NCBI GenBank assembly: GCA_964527565.1
Contig: CAZGOY010000028.1
Span: 1 to 42,577 of the forward strand
Source: JAGXQV01 sp964527565
GTDB lineage: Bacteria > Pseudomonadota > Gammaproteobacteria > Burkholderiales > Sulfuricellaceae
DNA: 42,577 nt
Direction of reading: 5' to 3'
Shown here: piece after piece, positions 22,338-32,854 of the stretch
How the letters are laid out: the number at the start of each line of letters is the position of its first letter
Position numbering within the stretch: position 1 is the first letter of the stretch
Made by a program: the position numbers and the translations under genes
Notes under the pieces: generated by a model
What the model was told of the DNA's origin: nothing
Databases searched by the model: none
What the model saw: only the letters and a program-made list of their open reading frames with translations

Positions 22338-23465
22338 TCATGCGCTGGAATGGCACAGCAGGCTGGCGTCGCCCTCCCCGCTCTGGGCAATGCGTTCCAG
22401 GCTGGCGAGCACTTCCATGCTGGCCTTTTCCATGTCGGCAATGGCATTGAACCCATGTGCGTAATCGCCTCCGCGGAAACAGCGCAAGGCGGCGCTACCG
22501 CTGTCGTGGAAACGTTTGTGCGGGGCTTCCATTTCGAGATAACCCGGCAGCTTCGAAAAGCAGTCGTGCCCTTCACCCTCGTAATACCATTTACCCAGGC
22601 GGCAATGCGTGTGGTCGGCAAAGTCGCTTTCGTTTTTTTGCGACAGGCACATGAAAATCTTGTAGATTTCAAACTTGTAAACCAGATGGTCGATTTTCGC
22701 CACCTCGACGAAGCTGCGTAACGCCGAGGCGGAAATCGTTCCTTCCATCTGGTGCGAGAGGTCGAACAGCATTTGCATGCTCTGGGTGGCGGCGCTGCCT
22801 TCCTGCCCGAAGGATTCGGTACGCTGCGACCAGTGATCCATCTGGCCGCGCGTTTGCTGGGTTTCATTCTGGATGGCGCTTACCAGGCTCGAAATTTCAC
22901 TGGTGGCATCGGCAGTGCGCTCTGCCAGCTTGCGCACCTCGTCGGCCACCACCGCAAAGCCGCGCCCCTGTTCACCGGCACGCGCCGCTTCAATGGCGGC
23001 ATTCAGTGCCAGCAGATTGGTCTGGTCGGCGATTTCCTTGATGAGCTTGACGATGCCGCCGATCTGGCTGGCACGGCTACTCAGGGTATCGACGTTTTGC
23101 GCCATTTCGCGGGTATCCTGCGACATCACCTGGAGATGGCTGGCAATCTTTTCAATCGCTGCCCGGTTGGCGCCGGAAACGTTGGAAGCCTCAATGGCGT
23201 GGACTTTCTCGTTCTTCATGGTGGTGGCGATAGCCATCTGGGAGCGCTGGATTTCCAGGAAGGAATCGCCGAAGGATTGCATAGTCTGGTAAATGCGTGC
23301 GCACTTCTCCAGTTCCGCACGCATTCCTTCCGCCTGTGCTTCGGCGGCAAGCTGGGCGTTGCGGGAACTTTCCATCTCCCCGTTCATGTTGTCCAGGCGG
23401 TTTTCCAGTTGCGCGATCTGATTCTCCAGCAATTGAATTTTTTGTTTATGGCTGCCGCAAAACAT
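22338..23465 (-). CDS. Soluble methyl-accepting chemotaxis protein with C-terminal CZB zinc-sensing domain
   Basis: A 375-residue cytoplasmic receptor with no transmembrane segment. An N-terminal coiled coil (about 7-60) leads to a short MCP signalling domain whose hairpin tip reads EIADQTNLLALNAAIEAARA, then GFAVVADEVRKLAERT. Residues about 250-375 form a CZB domain: KIDHLVYK, HTHCRLGKWYYEGEG and PHKRFH supply the conserved His/Cys zinc ligands. CZB receptors are known to sense zinc or hypochlorous acid through the zinc-bound cysteine. The gene lies 24 bp after the Aer-like receptor gene, with AGGA five bases before the ATG, so the two are probably co-transcribed. Confidence 0.9.
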   Translation of the reverse strand: MFCGSHKQKIQLLENQIAQLENRLDNMNGEMESSRNAQLAAEAQAEGMRAELEKCARIYQTMQSFGDSFLEIQRSQMAIATTMKNEKVHAIEASNVSGANRAAIEKIASHLQVMSQDTREMAQNVDTLSSRASQIGGIVKLIKEIADQTNLLALNAAIEAARAGEQGRGFAVVADEVRKLAERTADATSEISSLVSAIQNETQQTRGQMDHWSQRTESFGQEGSAATQSMQMLFDLSHQMEGTISASALRSFVEVAKIDHLVYKFEIYKIFMCLSQKNESDFADHTHCRLGKWYYEGEGHDCFSKLPGYLEMEAPHKRFHDSGSAALRCFRGGDYAHGFNAIADMEKASMEVLASLERIAQSGEGDASLLCHSSA

Positions 23466-23489
23466 TTTCCTGCCCCCCCGAGTGGTTAT

Positions 23490-25088
23490 TTATTTTCCGG
23501 AAAAAATCTTGAAGTGCGCCACAATCTTTTCCATTTCCGCCGCCGTGTTCTGCAGCTCATCAGTTGCCTGTTTGGCTTGCTGGGCGGAAGCCATATTGCT
23601 TTCTATCAGACTGGAAATCTGTTCCATGTTGCTTGCCACTTCCTCGCTGGCTGACGCCTGTTGCTGGGCTGCCGCCGCGATGTGCTGCGCCATGTTGGTG
23701 ACCTCCTCGCTGCTGCGGGTGATCTGATTGAGGCTTTCGCCGCTGGCGCGCATCATGCTGATGCCGTCCTCCACCTCGGTCACTGCGTGGTTCATCGAGG
23801 CGACCGTTTGTTGCGTGACGTTCTGTATCTCCGTCACCATGGCGCTGATATCCGTCGTGCTGCTGGTGGTGCGTTCCGCCAGCTTGCGTACCTCGTCCGC
23901 CACCACCGCGAAACCGCGCCCGGTTTCCCCGGCGCGCGCCGCCTCGATGGCGGCATTAAGCGCCAGCAGGTTGGTCTGGTCAGCGATTTCCTTGATGACC
24001 TGAGTGATGTCGCCGATTTTCAGGATGGCCTGATTCAGGTCGGTAATGGTGCTGCTCGACGCCTGCACCGCCTGCACCACGCGCGTGGTCGCTTCCATGC
24101 TCTTTTCCATGTTGCGCTGGCTGTTGTCGACGATGGATTGCGAATTCACCGCAGCGCGCGCTGTACCATCGGCACTGTCGGCAACCTCTTTCACTGACTG
24201 GCTGAATTCCTCGGTGGCCGAAGCCACGCTTTGCACGCGGTCATGCTGCAATTCCGACTGCGTCACCACGCCAATCATCTCGGCCTGCAAATCGCCGCTA
24301 CGCTGATCAATGGCGCGCGATGCCGCCATGATCTCATCAAGCATCACCTTCAGGTGCACTTGCATGGTGGCGAGGGCGGTTAACAGGCTGCCGGCTTCAT
24401 CGCGTCCGCGGATATTGATTTCGTCGGTGAGATTGCCCTGGGAGATGTGGTCAAAATGGATCATCGCCTGGCGCATCGGCAGGATGACGGAACGCAGCAT
24501 CAGCCAGGACACCCCCATGACCAGCGCGAGTGAAAGCGCAAATGCGCCGATAAGGCCGTCCTTGTCGGCGATAACCGCCCCCCCGGCCAGCATCAGCGCC
24601 ACCACCAGTGCCGTGGCTGCCAGGCGCGCATTGACGCCGAAGCGCTGGCGCCGACTCGAACCGGTGTCGAGCTTGGCCTTGGTTTCGTTCAATCTGCGGT
24701 AAAGCTCCTCAGACTGTTTGATCTGCTCGCGGGAGGGCTCCGAACGTACCGACATGAAGCCGATGGTCTTGTCGTTTTCGCGCACCGGGACGACGAAGGC
24801 GTCCACCCAGTAATGATCGCCGTTCTTCGAGCGGTTCTTTACCACCCCGCGCCACGGCAACCCTGCTTTCACGGTGCGCCACAAATCCTCGAACGCCTGC
24901 GGCGGCATATCGGGATGGCGCACCAGATTATGGTTTTTGCCGATCAGTTCCTCGCGGCTGAAGCCACTCAACTCGACGAAGGCATCATTGGCATAGGTGA
25001 CGGCGCCTTTGAGATCGGTCTTGGAAACCAGGTACTTTCCCTTGGGGAAGCGCTTTTCAATTTGAGTAACGGGCAGGTTGACTTTCAT
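23490..25088 (-). CDS. Aer-like PAS-domain chemoreceptor
   Basis: A 532-residue receptor. The N-terminal PAS domain (about 18-120) contains FSREELIGKNHNLVRHPDMP and SKNGDHYWVDAFVVPV, the pattern of the FAD-binding PAS of Aer energy-taxis receptors. Two hydrophobic helices (about 152-176 and 184-206) form the membrane hairpin, followed by a HAMP segment and the MCP domain with tip EIADQTNLLALNAAIEAARA. It probably reports redox or electron-transport state to the flagellar or pilus chemotaxis kinase. It is the first gene of a two-receptor unit. No che genes are in the window. Confidence 0.9.
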   Translation of the reverse strand: MKVNLPVTQIEKRFPKGKYLVSKTDLKGAVTYANDAFVELSGFSREELIGKNHNLVRHPDMPPQAFEDLWRTVKAGLPWRGVVKNRSKNGDHYWVDAFVVPVRENDKTIGFMSVRSEPSREQIKQSEELYRRLNETKAKLDTGSSRRQRFGVNARLAATALVVALMLAGGAVIADKDGLIGAFALSLALVMGVSWLMLRSVILPMRQAMIHFDHISQGNLTDEINIRGRDEAGSLLTALATMQVHLKVMLDEIMAASRAIDQRSGDLQAEMIGVVTQSELQHDRVQSVASATEEFSQSVKEVADSADGTARAAVNSQSIVDNSQRNMEKSMEATTRVVQAVQASSSTITDLNQAILKIGDITQVIKEIADQTNLLALNAAIEAARAGETGRGFAVVADEVRKLAERTTSSTTDISAMVTEIQNVTQQTVASMNHAVTEVEDGISMMRASGESLNQITRSSEEVTNMAQHIAAAAQQQASASEEVASNMEQISSLIESNMASAQQAKQATDELQNTAAEMEKIVAHFKIFSGK

Positions 25089-25184
25089 AGGGGCTCGCAG
25101 GCAAAAACCAACACATCGCCGGAATCGGCGAAATTAGGAAAAAATCGGGAATTTAGCGGGTAATAAATGCAGGGTAGCCTTTTT

Positions 25185-25222
25185 CTTAGGGGTTTCCCTA
25201 GCTTGCGGCAAGGGAAACTCCC
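25185..25222 (+). repeat. Intergenic hairpin motif upstream of glgP (copy A)
   Basis: GGGGTTTCCCT (25189-25199) pairs with AGGGAAACTCCC (25211-25222), 11 bp with one mismatch, around a loop containing TTGCGGC. The blocks CTTAGGGGNNTCCCT and TTGCGGCAAG recur in the same order and orientation at 38821-38873 upstream of the HU gene. Function unknown; it lies 118 bp before the glgP start. Confidence 0.45.
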
Positions 25223-25339
25223 GCGCCACTATAGCATACCGCTTGCGCTATGCAAGGCTATCGCCGCCTACGGGCTTTACCCCCGCAACGGCTGGCGCTA
25301 TCCTGTGCCGATTCCCTACCGCAAACTGGAGCACTCCCG

Positions 25340-27820
<2,481 letters not shown>

Positions 27821-27936
27821 CCTCCACGCCCAGAAGCGGAAGTTCAGGCTGGTGGCGCGAGCGTCTTTTGTTCGGCCTAACCATCGTGGGCCGCAACAAC
27901 CAAGCTCCAAGCAGCCAACTTTAAAACGTCTCCACT

Positions 27937-30519
27937 ATGAACAAGCAACAACTCGCCGCCAAAATCTGGGAATCAGCCAACCAGATGCGCTCCAAAATCG
28001 AGGCCAACGAATACAAGGACTACATCCTTGGGTTCATCTTCTACAAATACCTCTCCGACAAATTGGTGCGCTTCGCGAAAGGCGAGGACTTCAGCGACGC
28101 GGAACTCCGCACCCTCTCGGAGGAGGACACGGAAACCGTTGACCACATCAAAGGCAACATCGGCTACTTCATCGCCTACCAGCACCTGTTTTCCACCTGG
28201 ATCGAGCACAAGGGCGACTTCGATGTTTCCCATGTGCGCGATGCCCTCTCTGCCTTTAGCCGCCTCATTCACCCGAACCACAAGCGCCTTTTCGAGGGCA
28301 TTTTCAAGACGCTTGAAACCGGCTTGAGCAAGCTCGGCGATACCGCCGCCAAGCAGACCAAGGCTATCAGCGAGCTGCTCCAACTCATCAAGGACATCCC
28401 CATGGATGGCAGGCAGGGCTACGATGTGCTCGGCTTCATCTACGAGTACCTCATTGGCATGTTCGCCGCGAATGCGGGCAAAAAAGCGGGCGAGTTCTAC
28501 ACGCCGCACGAGGTTTCCGTGCTCATGTCCGAGATCATCGCGCACCATCTGAAGAACCGCGAGACCATCCAGATTTACGACTCCACCAGCGGCTCCGGCT
28601 CGCTTCTGCTCAATATCGGCCAGTCCATCGCCAAGCACATGGCGGATAAGGACAACATCAAATACTTCGCCCAGGAGCTGAAGGAAAACACCTACAACCT
28701 CACGCGCATGAACCTCGTCATGCGCGGCATCCTTCCCAGCAATATCGTCACCCGCAACGCCGACACCCTGGAAGACGATTGGCCGTTCTTCGACGATCAA
28801 GACCCGGTCAATACCTACAACCCGCTGTACCTCGACGCCGTCGTCTCGAATCCGCCTTATTCGCAAAAGTGGGATCCGCAGCACAAAGACAGCGATCCCC
28901 GCTACGCCCGCTTCGGCCTTGCGCCCAAGTCCAAGGCCGACTACGCCTTTCTGCTGCATGACCTTTACCACCTCAAGCCGGGCGGCATCATGGCCATCGT
29001 CTTGCCCCACGGCGTCCTGTTCCGAGGCGGTGAGGAAGGCGCGATCCGCAAGAATCTGATCGAAAACGACCACCTCGAAACTATCATCGGCCTGCCGCCC
29101 AACATCTTCTTCGGCACCGGCATCCCCACCATCATCCTCGTGCTCCGGCAAAAGCGCGAGAGCAGCGATGTCCTTATCGTGGATGCCTCCAAGGGCTACG
29201 CCAAGGAGGGGAAAAGCAACAAGCTCCGCGCCTCCGACATCAAGAAAATCGCCGATACCGTGATCGGGCGCGTCACCGTGCCGCGCTACAGCCGTCTCGT
29301 CCCCAAGACCGAGCTTCAGGCCAATGACTACAACCTCAACATCCCGCGCTATGTGGATTCCTCCGAGCCCGCCGAAAGCTGGGATCTCTACGCCTCCATG
29401 TTTGGCGGCATCCCGCAAAGCGAGTTGAATGATTTGGCTGACTTTTGGCAGGCCTTCCCAAGCCTGCGCTCGGCGCTGTTTTCCGACAACGGCACGCCCT
29501 ATGTCGCGCCACAGGTGGAAGACCTCGCCCAGGCCACCCGCGAACATCCCGAGGTGAAGCAATACGGCAAAACATTCACCGCCGCCTTCGCCGATTTCAC
29601 GCCCTGGCTGCGCCGCGCACTGCTGGAGCAGATGCTCTCCCTGCAAATCCCCCAGCAGGAGGCACTCATCAGCGAAGCGCTGTTTGCCCGCCTCGCCCCG
29701 CTGCCGCTCATCGACAAATACCACGCCTACCAAATCCTCGACGATCACTGGCAACCCATCGCCATCGATCTGGAAATCCTCCAGACCGAGGGCTTCGCTG
29801 CCTCCCGCGTTGTTGACCCCAATTTCGTCACCAAAAAGAAGGATGGCAAAGACGTCGAAGTGCAAGATGGCTGGAAAGGCCGAATCATGCCCTTCGAGCT
29901 AGTGCAGTCCACGCATCACAAGCAGGAGCTGGACGCGCTGCGCGAAAAGGAAACCCGCCTTAGCGAAATCACCGCCTCCCTTGAGGAAATCTTCGAGAGC
30001 CTCATCGAAGAAGACAAGGCCAACGACACCGTCAACGACGCGGGCGACAAGTTCGTCAATGCCGCCGTCACCAAGGAAGCAAAGTCCCTGCTCGCCGAGG
30101 CGAAACAATCAGACCGCTTTGACCCCGAATCCTGGGAGGCCAAGATCATCCAGGCCGCCGAATGGCTCGCCGAGGAGAAAACCCTGAAAGCGGCAATCAA
30201 ACAAGAAGCCGCCGCCCTCCACCTCAAGACCAAGAAAACCATTGAAGGCTTGAGCGACGCGCAGGTGTACGAACTCCTCGAACGCAAGTGGATCATCCCG
30301 CTCAGTGACGAGCTCCACAGCCTGCCCGGTCAGCAGATCGACGGCTTGACCCGCAGGCTGGTAGCCCTCGTGCAAAAGTACCAAATTACCTACGCAGATA
30401 ACGCCCGCGAGATTCAGCAAACCGAATCCGAGCTGGCGGGCATGATTGAGGAATTGGACGCCAACGAGTTTGACCTCAAAGGTCTCACCGAGCTGAAAAC
30501 CTTGCTCACGGGAAACTGA
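27937..30519 (+). CDS. hsdM: Type I restriction-modification system DNA methyltransferase subunit, long form
   Basis: An 860-residue HsdM. The N-terminal helical domain is about residues 5-150. The adenine-methyltransferase core has the SAM-binding motif DSTSGSGS (215-222) and catalytic NPPY (305-308). AGEFYTPHEV (184-193) is typical of HsdM. The last 350 residues are extra relative to the common 500-residue HsdM and include a long charged coiled coil (about 660-760). It methylates adenine with HsdS as specificity subunit. The ATG has no strong Shine-Dalgarno. hsdS begins 1 bp after its stop. Confidence 0.92.
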   Translation: MNKQQLAAKIWESANQMRSKIEANEYKDYILGFIFYKYLSDKLVRFAKGEDFSDAELRTLSEEDTETVDHIKGNIGYFIAYQHLFSTWIEHKGDFDVSHVRDALSAFSRLIHPNHKRLFEGIFKTLETGLSKLGDTAAKQTKAISELLQLIKDIPMDGRQGYDVLGFIYEYLIGMFAANAGKKAGEFYTPHEVSVLMSEIIAHHLKNRETIQIYDSTSGSGSLLLNIGQSIAKHMADKDNIKYFAQELKENTYNLTRMNLVMRGILPSNIVTRNADTLEDDWPFFDDQDPVNTYNPLYLDAVVSNPPYSQKWDPQHKDSDPRYARFGLAPKSKADYAFLLHDLYHLKPGGIMAIVLPHGVLFRGGEEGAIRKNLIENDHLETIIGLPPNIFFGTGIPTIILVLRQKRESSDVLIVDASKGYAKEGKSNKLRASDIKKIADTVIGRVTVPRYSRLVPKTELQANDYNLNIPRYVDSSEPAESWDLYASMFGGIPQSELNDLADFWQAFPSLRSALFSDNGTPYVAPQVEDLAQATREHPEVKQYGKTFTAAFADFTPWLRRALLEQMLSLQIPQQEALISEALFARLAPLPLIDKYHAYQILDDHWQPIAIDLEILQTEGFAASRVVDPNFVTKKKDGKDVEVQDGWKGRIMPFELVQSTHHKQELDALREKETRLSEITASLEEIFESLIEEDKANDTVNDAGDKFVNAAVTKEAKSLLAEAKQSDRFDPESWEAKIIQAAEWLAEEKTLKAAIKQEAAALHLKTKKTIEGLSDAQVYELLERKWIIPLSDELHSLPGQQIDGLTRRLVALVQKYQITYADNAREIQQTESELAGMIEELDANEFDLKGLTELKTLLTGN

Positions 30520-30520
30520 G

Positions 30521-31777
30521 ATGAACGAGCAGACAGCCAGCAAAGTGCCGCAGATTCGCTTCAAGGGGTTTGAGGGGGAGTGGGAGGAAAAGACTTTCGA
30601 ACAAAACATTATTTCCATCCAGACAGGCACAAATCTGTTGGGCACCACCTCTGGGAAAGGAACTCCATTGCTGAAAATGGGAAACATCCAAAGAGGCTAC
30701 TTTTCGTTGGAACGTCTGGAAGCTTTAGATGCCCGAGCGGAGGTTGAAGCGGAAAACATCGCCCACTATGGGGATTTTTTATTCAATACACGGAACACCT
30801 TGGATTTGGTTGGAAAAGGCGCGACATGGATGGGCGAAAGTGGAAAGTTCGCATTCAACAGCAACTTGGCCAGATTTAAGTTCAAAGGGATTGACACAGT
30901 TTTTTTTAATTACCTCTACAACACACAAAGCCTAGTTTCTCAGGTAAAGGCTCGGGCAATGGGAACAACAAGCGTTGCTGCGGTGTATCCCCAAAGCCTC
31001 AATTCGCTTGAATACAAGTTGCCGACGTCAGAGGAACAAACCCAAATCGGCGAATATTTCCGAATACTGGATAGTCTGATTGGGCTGCATCAGCGCAAGC
31101 ATGACAAGCTGTTGACGCTGAAAAAAGCGATGCTCCAAAAGATGTTCCCGCAACCCGGCGCCACCACCCCCGAAATTCGCTTCAAAGGCTTTTCGGGGGA
31201 GTGGGAACTATGTGAGCTTAGTGAAATAACTACAAAAATTGGTAGTGGAAAAACTCCTAAGGGTGGAAAAACGGGGTATCTCACAAGCGGGATTCCGTTG
31301 ATTAGATCGCAAAACATCTTCAGTGACACAGTTAATTTTGAAGGCATCGCTTTCATCAGTGATGAGGCAGATGAAGAAATGAGCAATAGCCGGGTATTAC
31401 AGAATGATGTACTGCTCAACATCACAGGCGCGTCGATAGGTCGAAGTGCTGTTTATCGATCTGTCGAACGCGCCAATGTGAATCAGCATGTTTGCATTAT
31501 TCGCGCAAGTGGCGATTACCATTCCGACTTCATTCAGCTAAATTTGGCATCAACGAGAGGCCAGGCGGCTATTGACAATAGCCAAGCAGGCGGAGCCCGA
31601 GAAGGACTCAATTTTCAGCAAATAGGAAAATTTAGTTTTCAATTTCCCCCGCATACCGAACAGCAAAAAATTGGCACCTACTTCCGCCAGCTCGACTCGC
31701 TGATTTCCAAACACGCCACCCAACTCCAAAAGCTCCAGCAGATCAAATCCGCCTGCCTGGAAAAGATGTTTGTCTAA
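30521..31777 (+). CDS. hsdS: Type I restriction-modification specificity subunit
   Basis: A 418-residue HsdS with two target-recognition halves. Each half opens with IRFKGFxGEWE (residues 11-21 and about 217-227) and closes with a conserved helix (EEQTQIGEYFRILDSLIGLH and EQQKIGTYFRQLDSLISKH). The two recognition domains between differ in sequence and are more AT-rich than the flanks, as is normal for exchanged recognition domains. It directs both methylation and cutting to a bipartite DNA site. It follows hsdM by 1 bp and is followed 36 bp later by the DUF1016 nuclease gene. Confidence 0.92.
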   Translation: MNEQTASKVPQIRFKGFEGEWEEKTFEQNIISIQTGTNLLGTTSGKGTPLLKMGNIQRGYFSLERLEALDARAEVEAENIAHYGDFLFNTRNTLDLVGKGATWMGESGKFAFNSNLARFKFKGIDTVFFNYLYNTQSLVSQVKARAMGTTSVAAVYPQSLNSLEYKLPTSEEQTQIGEYFRILDSLIGLHQRKHDKLLTLKKAMLQKMFPQPGATTPEIRFKGFSGEWELCELSEITTKIGSGKTPKGGKTGYLTSGIPLIRSQNIFSDTVNFEGIAFISDEADEEMSNSRVLQNDVLLNITGASIGRSAVYRSVERANVNQHVCIIRASGDYHSDFIQLNLASTRGQAAIDNSQAGGAREGLNFQQIGKFSFQFPPHTEQQKIGTYFRQLDSLISKHATQLQKLQQIKSACLEKMFV

Positions 31778-31813
31778 GCGCCATGCTCGCCAACTCGCGC
31801 CACTGAAAACCGT

Positions 31814-32854
31814 ATGAACCCAGACCTGACACCCAGCACTGTCGCCCTCCGGCCAAATACCGGCCTGCTGGCCGATTTGCGGGAGATCATCCGCCGTGGC
31901 AAGTCGCAGGCGGTTGCTGCGGTCAACAGTGCGCTCACGCTGACTTACTGGCATGTCGGCCAGCGCATCAACACCGAGGTCTTGCGGGGCGAGCGGGCGG
32001 CCTATGGGCAGCAGGTGGTGGCCTCCTTGTCAGAAAGCCTCGTCGCGCAGTACGGCAAGAGCTTCGAGGCCAGAAACCTGCGCCGCATGATGCAATTTGC
32101 AGAGCTTTTTCCTGATTTCGGAATTGTGTCGCCGCTGGCGACACAATTGAGCTGGACGCATTTCACGATACTGCTGACCATTCCAAGCGACTCTGCACGA
32201 ATGTTTTACGCCCAGCAATCGGCCGACCACTTGTGGGGCAAACGCGAACTGATCCGGCAAATCGAGCGCAAAGCCTTTGAGCGCTCGCACATCGCGGATC
32301 ACAAACTGGCGTTGGCCGCAGCCCCGGAGCTTGCGGGCTCTTTCAAAGACCCCTACTTTTTCGATTTTCTCGGGCTGCCGCAGGGCTACCTGGAAAACGA
32401 TCTGGAGCAGGCGCTGATTCGCGAGCTGGAACAGTTTATTTTGGAGTTGGGCAAGGGCTTCGCCTTTGTGGAACGCCAAAAGCGCATGGTGATTGATGGC
32501 GAGGATTTTTATCTCGACCTGCTGTTTTATCACCGCCGCCTCAAACGGCTGGTCGCCGTTGAACTCAAGATTGACCGTTTCAAGGCGGCGCACAAGGGGC
32601 AGATGGAGCTCTACCTCAACTGGCTGGACAAATATGAACGGCAGCCCGATGAAGCGGCGCCGATTGGCCTGATTCTGTGCGCCCAGGCGGGCACCGAACA
32701 GGTGGAGCTGATGAACCTGCAAAAAGACAACATCATGGTGGCGGAATATTGGACTGAACTGCCCCCCAAGGCTGTTTTGGAAGAAAAACTGCACACCGCT
32801 TTGATCGAAATCAGAGAGCGCCTGGCGGCGCAGAAATACATCGAAAAATCATGA
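31814..32854 (+). CDS. DUF1016/YhcG-type PDDEXK nuclease-domain protein inside the type I operon
   Basis: A 346-residue protein. The N-terminal DUF1016 region (about 15-165; ALTLTYWHVGQRI, RNLRRMMQFAELFPD, LSWTHFTILLTI) is followed by a PD-(D/E)XK nuclease fold (about 180-330) with catalytic Asp235 (YLDLLFYH) and Glu250-Leu-Lys252 (VAVELKI). YhcG-like proteins are frequent passengers in type I restriction loci; their biological role is not settled. Here the gene sits between hsdS and hsdR, and its stop overlaps the hsdR start (ATGA, 32851-32854), indicating a single translation unit and a role in defence. Confidence 0.85.
   Translation: MNPDLTPSTVALRPNTGLLADLREIIRRGKSQAVAAVNSALTLTYWHVGQRINTEVLRGERAAYGQQVVASLSESLVAQYGKSFEARNLRRMMQFAELFPDFGIVSPLATQLSWTHFTILLTIPSDSARMFYAQQSADHLWGKRELIRQIERKAFERSHIADHKLALAAAPELAGSFKDPYFFDFLGLPQGYLENDLEQALIRELEQFILELGKGFAFVERQKRMVIDGEDFYLDLLFYHRRLKRLVAVELKIDRFKAAHKGQMELYLNWLDKYERQPDEAAPIGLILCAQAGTEQVELMNLQKDNIMVAEYWTELPPKAVLEEKLHTALIEIRERLAAQKYIEKS

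Noticed and set aside
25089..25170. Possible sigma28 promoter of the Aer-like receptor
   Set aside because: GCCGATTC resembles the -10, but TAAA lies about 7 bp too far upstream for a proper -35, so the match is not convincing.
27973..29865. 630-codon minus-strand frame opposite hsdM
   Set aside because: hsdM motifs on the plus strand are unambiguous; the antisense frame is low-complexity Val/Gly/Asp typical of shadows.
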